Below, piece by piece: positions 5,518-6,342 of a DNA stretch of 6,342 bases. Position 1 is the stretch's first letter; every line of letters begins with the position of its first letter. Origin of the DNA: Actinomycetes bacterium (GTDB taxonomy: Bacteria; Actinomycetota; Acidimicrobiia; Acidimicrobiales; Ilumatobacteraceae); NCBI GenBank assembly GCA_023417265.1, contig JAEZFY010000262.1, forward strand, positions 1 to 6,342, read 5' to 3'. The translations under genes were made by a program, and so were the position numbers. The notes beneath the pieces were generated by a model, which was not told where the DNA came from, did not search any database, and worked only from the letters and a program-made list of their open reading frames with translations.

Positions 5518-5535
5518 CGTTGACTTCGGTCAACG
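5518..5535 (-). terminator. 7-bp hairpin downstream of lysC, possible terminator or processing site
   Basis: CGTTGAC, a TTCG loop, then GTCAACG form a perfect stem with a four-base loop, 44 bp past the lysC stop. On the plus strand the loop is the extra-stable C(UUCG)G type; in the lysC mRNA it reads CGAA. No U-tract follows, so termination is uncertain. As DNA, the GTTGAC/GTCAAC arms could also be a dimeric repressor site. Confidence 0.4.
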
Positions 5536-5579
5536 AGCCCGATCCGCAACGCAGCAATCGGCGAATCTGGCCGGAACCG

Positions 5580-6092
5580 CTACTTGCGGTCGGGGAGGGG
5601 GGCAGAGTAGGCGGCCCCGGAGTCGAGCCCGAACGCAGTGTGCAGCGCCAATGCCGCGCGCTCGAGGTCGTTGGTGGCGATCACGACCGAGATGCGGATC
5701 GTCGACGTCGAGATCATCTCGATGTTGATGCCTTCGTCGGCGAGCGTCCGGAACATCTTGGCGGCGATGCCGGGCGACGTCTTCATCCCGGCCCCGACGA
5801 GCGACACCTTGGCGATGTCGGCGTCGTGGGTGACCCCGTCGGCGCCGATCTCGCGAGCGATCCGCGACACGATCTCCTCGGACACGGTCATGTCGGCGAG
5901 CGGCACGGTGAACGAGATGTCGGTGGTGCCCTCGATCGACGTGTTCTGCACGATCATGTCGACGTTGACGTTGGCGTCGGCGAGCGGCTCGAACAGACGC
6001 GCCGACACTCCCGGCTGGTCGGGCACCTTGAGCACCGTCACCTTGGCTTCGCTGACGTCGGTGACGACACCGGAGATGATCGGATCTTCCAT
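5580..6092 (-). CDS. Predicted aspartokinase beta subunit from an in-frame internal start in lysC
   Basis: An in-frame ATG at 6092 would give a 170-residue protein consisting of both ACT domains (starting MEDPIISGVVTD). Just upstream on the minus strand is GGAGGAA, then six bases, then ATG. In B. subtilis and C. glutamicum, lysC is known to make alpha and beta subunits from in-frame starts, with the beta subunit beginning at the equivalent place. The beta subunit joins alpha in an alpha2beta2 enzyme and carries feedback-inhibitor binding. Here the alternative product is inferred from position and ribosome binding site; it overlaps lysC completely and shares its stop. Confidence 0.6.
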   Translation of the reverse strand: MEDPIISGVVTDVSEAKVTVLKVPDQPGVSARLFEPLADANVNVDMIVQNTSIEGTTDISFTVPLADMTVSEEIVSRIAREIGADGVTHDADIAKVSLVGAGMKTSPGIAAKMFRTLADEGINIEMISTSTIRISVVIATNDLERAALALHTAFGLDSGAAYSAPLPDRK

Positions 6093-6342
6093 CGCGGGTT
6101 CCTCCGTGGTGACCCACGTGCCCGGCTCCCAGGTGAAGGCCGAGCGGACGTGCAAGGGGACGTTGTGGTTGCGGGCGAATTCCACCGACCGCAGGGCGAG
6201 CACCTTCGAGCCGGCGCCGGCCATCTCGAGCATCTCGTCGAAGTGGATCTTGGTGAGCTTGCGGGCCTGTGGCACGATCCGCGGGTCGGCCGAGAACACG
6301 CCGGTGACGTCGGTGTAGATCTCGCAGGCGTCGGCGCCGGGC
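5580..6342 (-). CDS. lysC: Aspartokinase, C-terminal part with two ACT domains (5' end outside window)
   Basis: Aspartokinase phosphorylates L-aspartate with ATP, the entry step to lysine, threonine and methionine. About 253 C-terminal residues are visible of an enzyme usually near 420. The first visible residues, CEIYTDVTGVFSADPRIV, are the end of the kinase domain, showing that the frame continues past the window edge and that the GTG at 6299 is not the start. Next are the connecting helix (FDEMLEMAGAGSKVL), then ACT domain 1 (from TVLKVPDQPGVSARLFEPLA through QNTSIEGTTDISF) and ACT domain 2 (KVSLVGAGMKTSPGI through STSTIRISVVI). This matches the Corynebacterium glutamicum/Bacillus type in which lysine plus threonine, or lysine alone, bind the ACT domains. 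The threonine of GTTDI and serine of QNTS correspond to the region where feedback-resistant C. glutamicum alleles map, and look wild type. The stop is TAG at 5580-5582. Confidence 0.95.
   Translation of the reverse strand, partial: PGADACEIYTDVTGVFSADPRIVPQARKLTKIHFDEMLEMAGAGSKVLALRSVEFARNHNVPLHVRSAFTWEPGTWVTTEEPAMEDPIISGVVTDVSEAKVTVLKVPDQPGVSARLFEPLADANVNVDMIVQNTSIEGTTDISFTVPLADMTVSEEIVSRIAREIGADGVTHDADIAKVSLVGAGMKTSPGIAAKMFRTLADEGINIEMISTSTIRISVVIATNDLERAALALHTAFGLDSGAAYSAPLPDRK
6099..6105 (-). promoter_or_regulatory. Internal ribosome binding site GGAGGAA within lysC
   Basis: The site falls on the codons for Glu-Glu in the loop between kinase and ACT domains and lies six bases before the ATG at 6092. 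It is as good a Shine-Dalgarno match as any in the window, whereas several ordinary gene starts here have none. That makes chance less likely, although Glu-Glu codons can produce such sequences by themselves. Confidence 0.6.

Noticed and set aside
6297..6299. GTG as the start of lysC
   Set aside because: The frame continues upstream to the window edge with clear aspartokinase sequence (CEIYTDVTG), so the gene is simply truncated by the window.
5638..6318. Plus-strand open frame of 226 residues opposite lysC
   Set aside because: Ser/Thr/Ala-rich translation with no motif, entirely antisense to clear aspartokinase sequence.
1..6342. Mobile element, CRISPR array, defence island, tRNA or attachment site
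   Set aside because: No spaced repeats, transposase or integrase motifs, tRNA-like cloverleaf or composition shift were noticed; the genes look like ordinary chromosomal ones.

Overview
The window is a very GC-rich, tightly packed stretch of bacterial chromosome. Codon third positions are almost all G or C, GTG is used as a start, intergenic gaps are mostly under 80 bp, and several genes have a TAnnnT-type -10 hexamer only 6-7 bp before the start codon. Together with actinobacterial-type aspartokinase and aspartate-semialdehyde dehydrogenase sequences, this points to a high-GC actinomycetote. A lineage such as Acidimicrobiia is plausible, but that is inference from general impression and was not tested.

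Layout, left to right. (1) The plus strand carries the 3' end of a gene resembling the C-terminus of xanthine dehydrogenase-family molybdopterin-binding subunits, followed after 10 bp by a complete PaiB-type FMN-binding protein gene. (2) On the minus strand, overlapping the end of the PaiB-type gene, is a 48-residue single-pass membrane protein. It is translationally linked to an upstream gene for a 347-residue, histidine-containing polytopic membrane protein of unknown function. (3) A 31-bp divergent gap, with a candidate leaderless promoter in each direction, separates that gene from a plus-strand 109-residue four-helix membrane protein. (4) The right half, all on the minus strand, reads in transcription order: aspartokinase (lysC, 5' end beyond the window), a 237-bp structured non-coding gap, a class I SAM-dependent methyltransferase, asd, and a second class I methyltransferase.

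lysC and asd encode the first two steps of the aspartate pathway to lysine/diaminopimelate, threonine and methionine. They are often adjacent in actinobacteria. Here a methyltransferase gene and a gap holding inverted repeats and a G-quadruplex-type motif lie between them. lysC also has a strong internal ribosome binding site exactly where a separate regulatory beta subunit would begin.

No tRNA, rRNA, CRISPR array, transposase, phage gene or attachment site was seen. The window looks like ordinary chromosome with a few small-scale features worth checking, not a mobile or defence island. I did not find a convincing new multi-gene system. The best leads are the leaderless promoter pattern, the divergent membrane-protein pair with its hidden 48-residue partner, and the lysC-methyltransferase gap.
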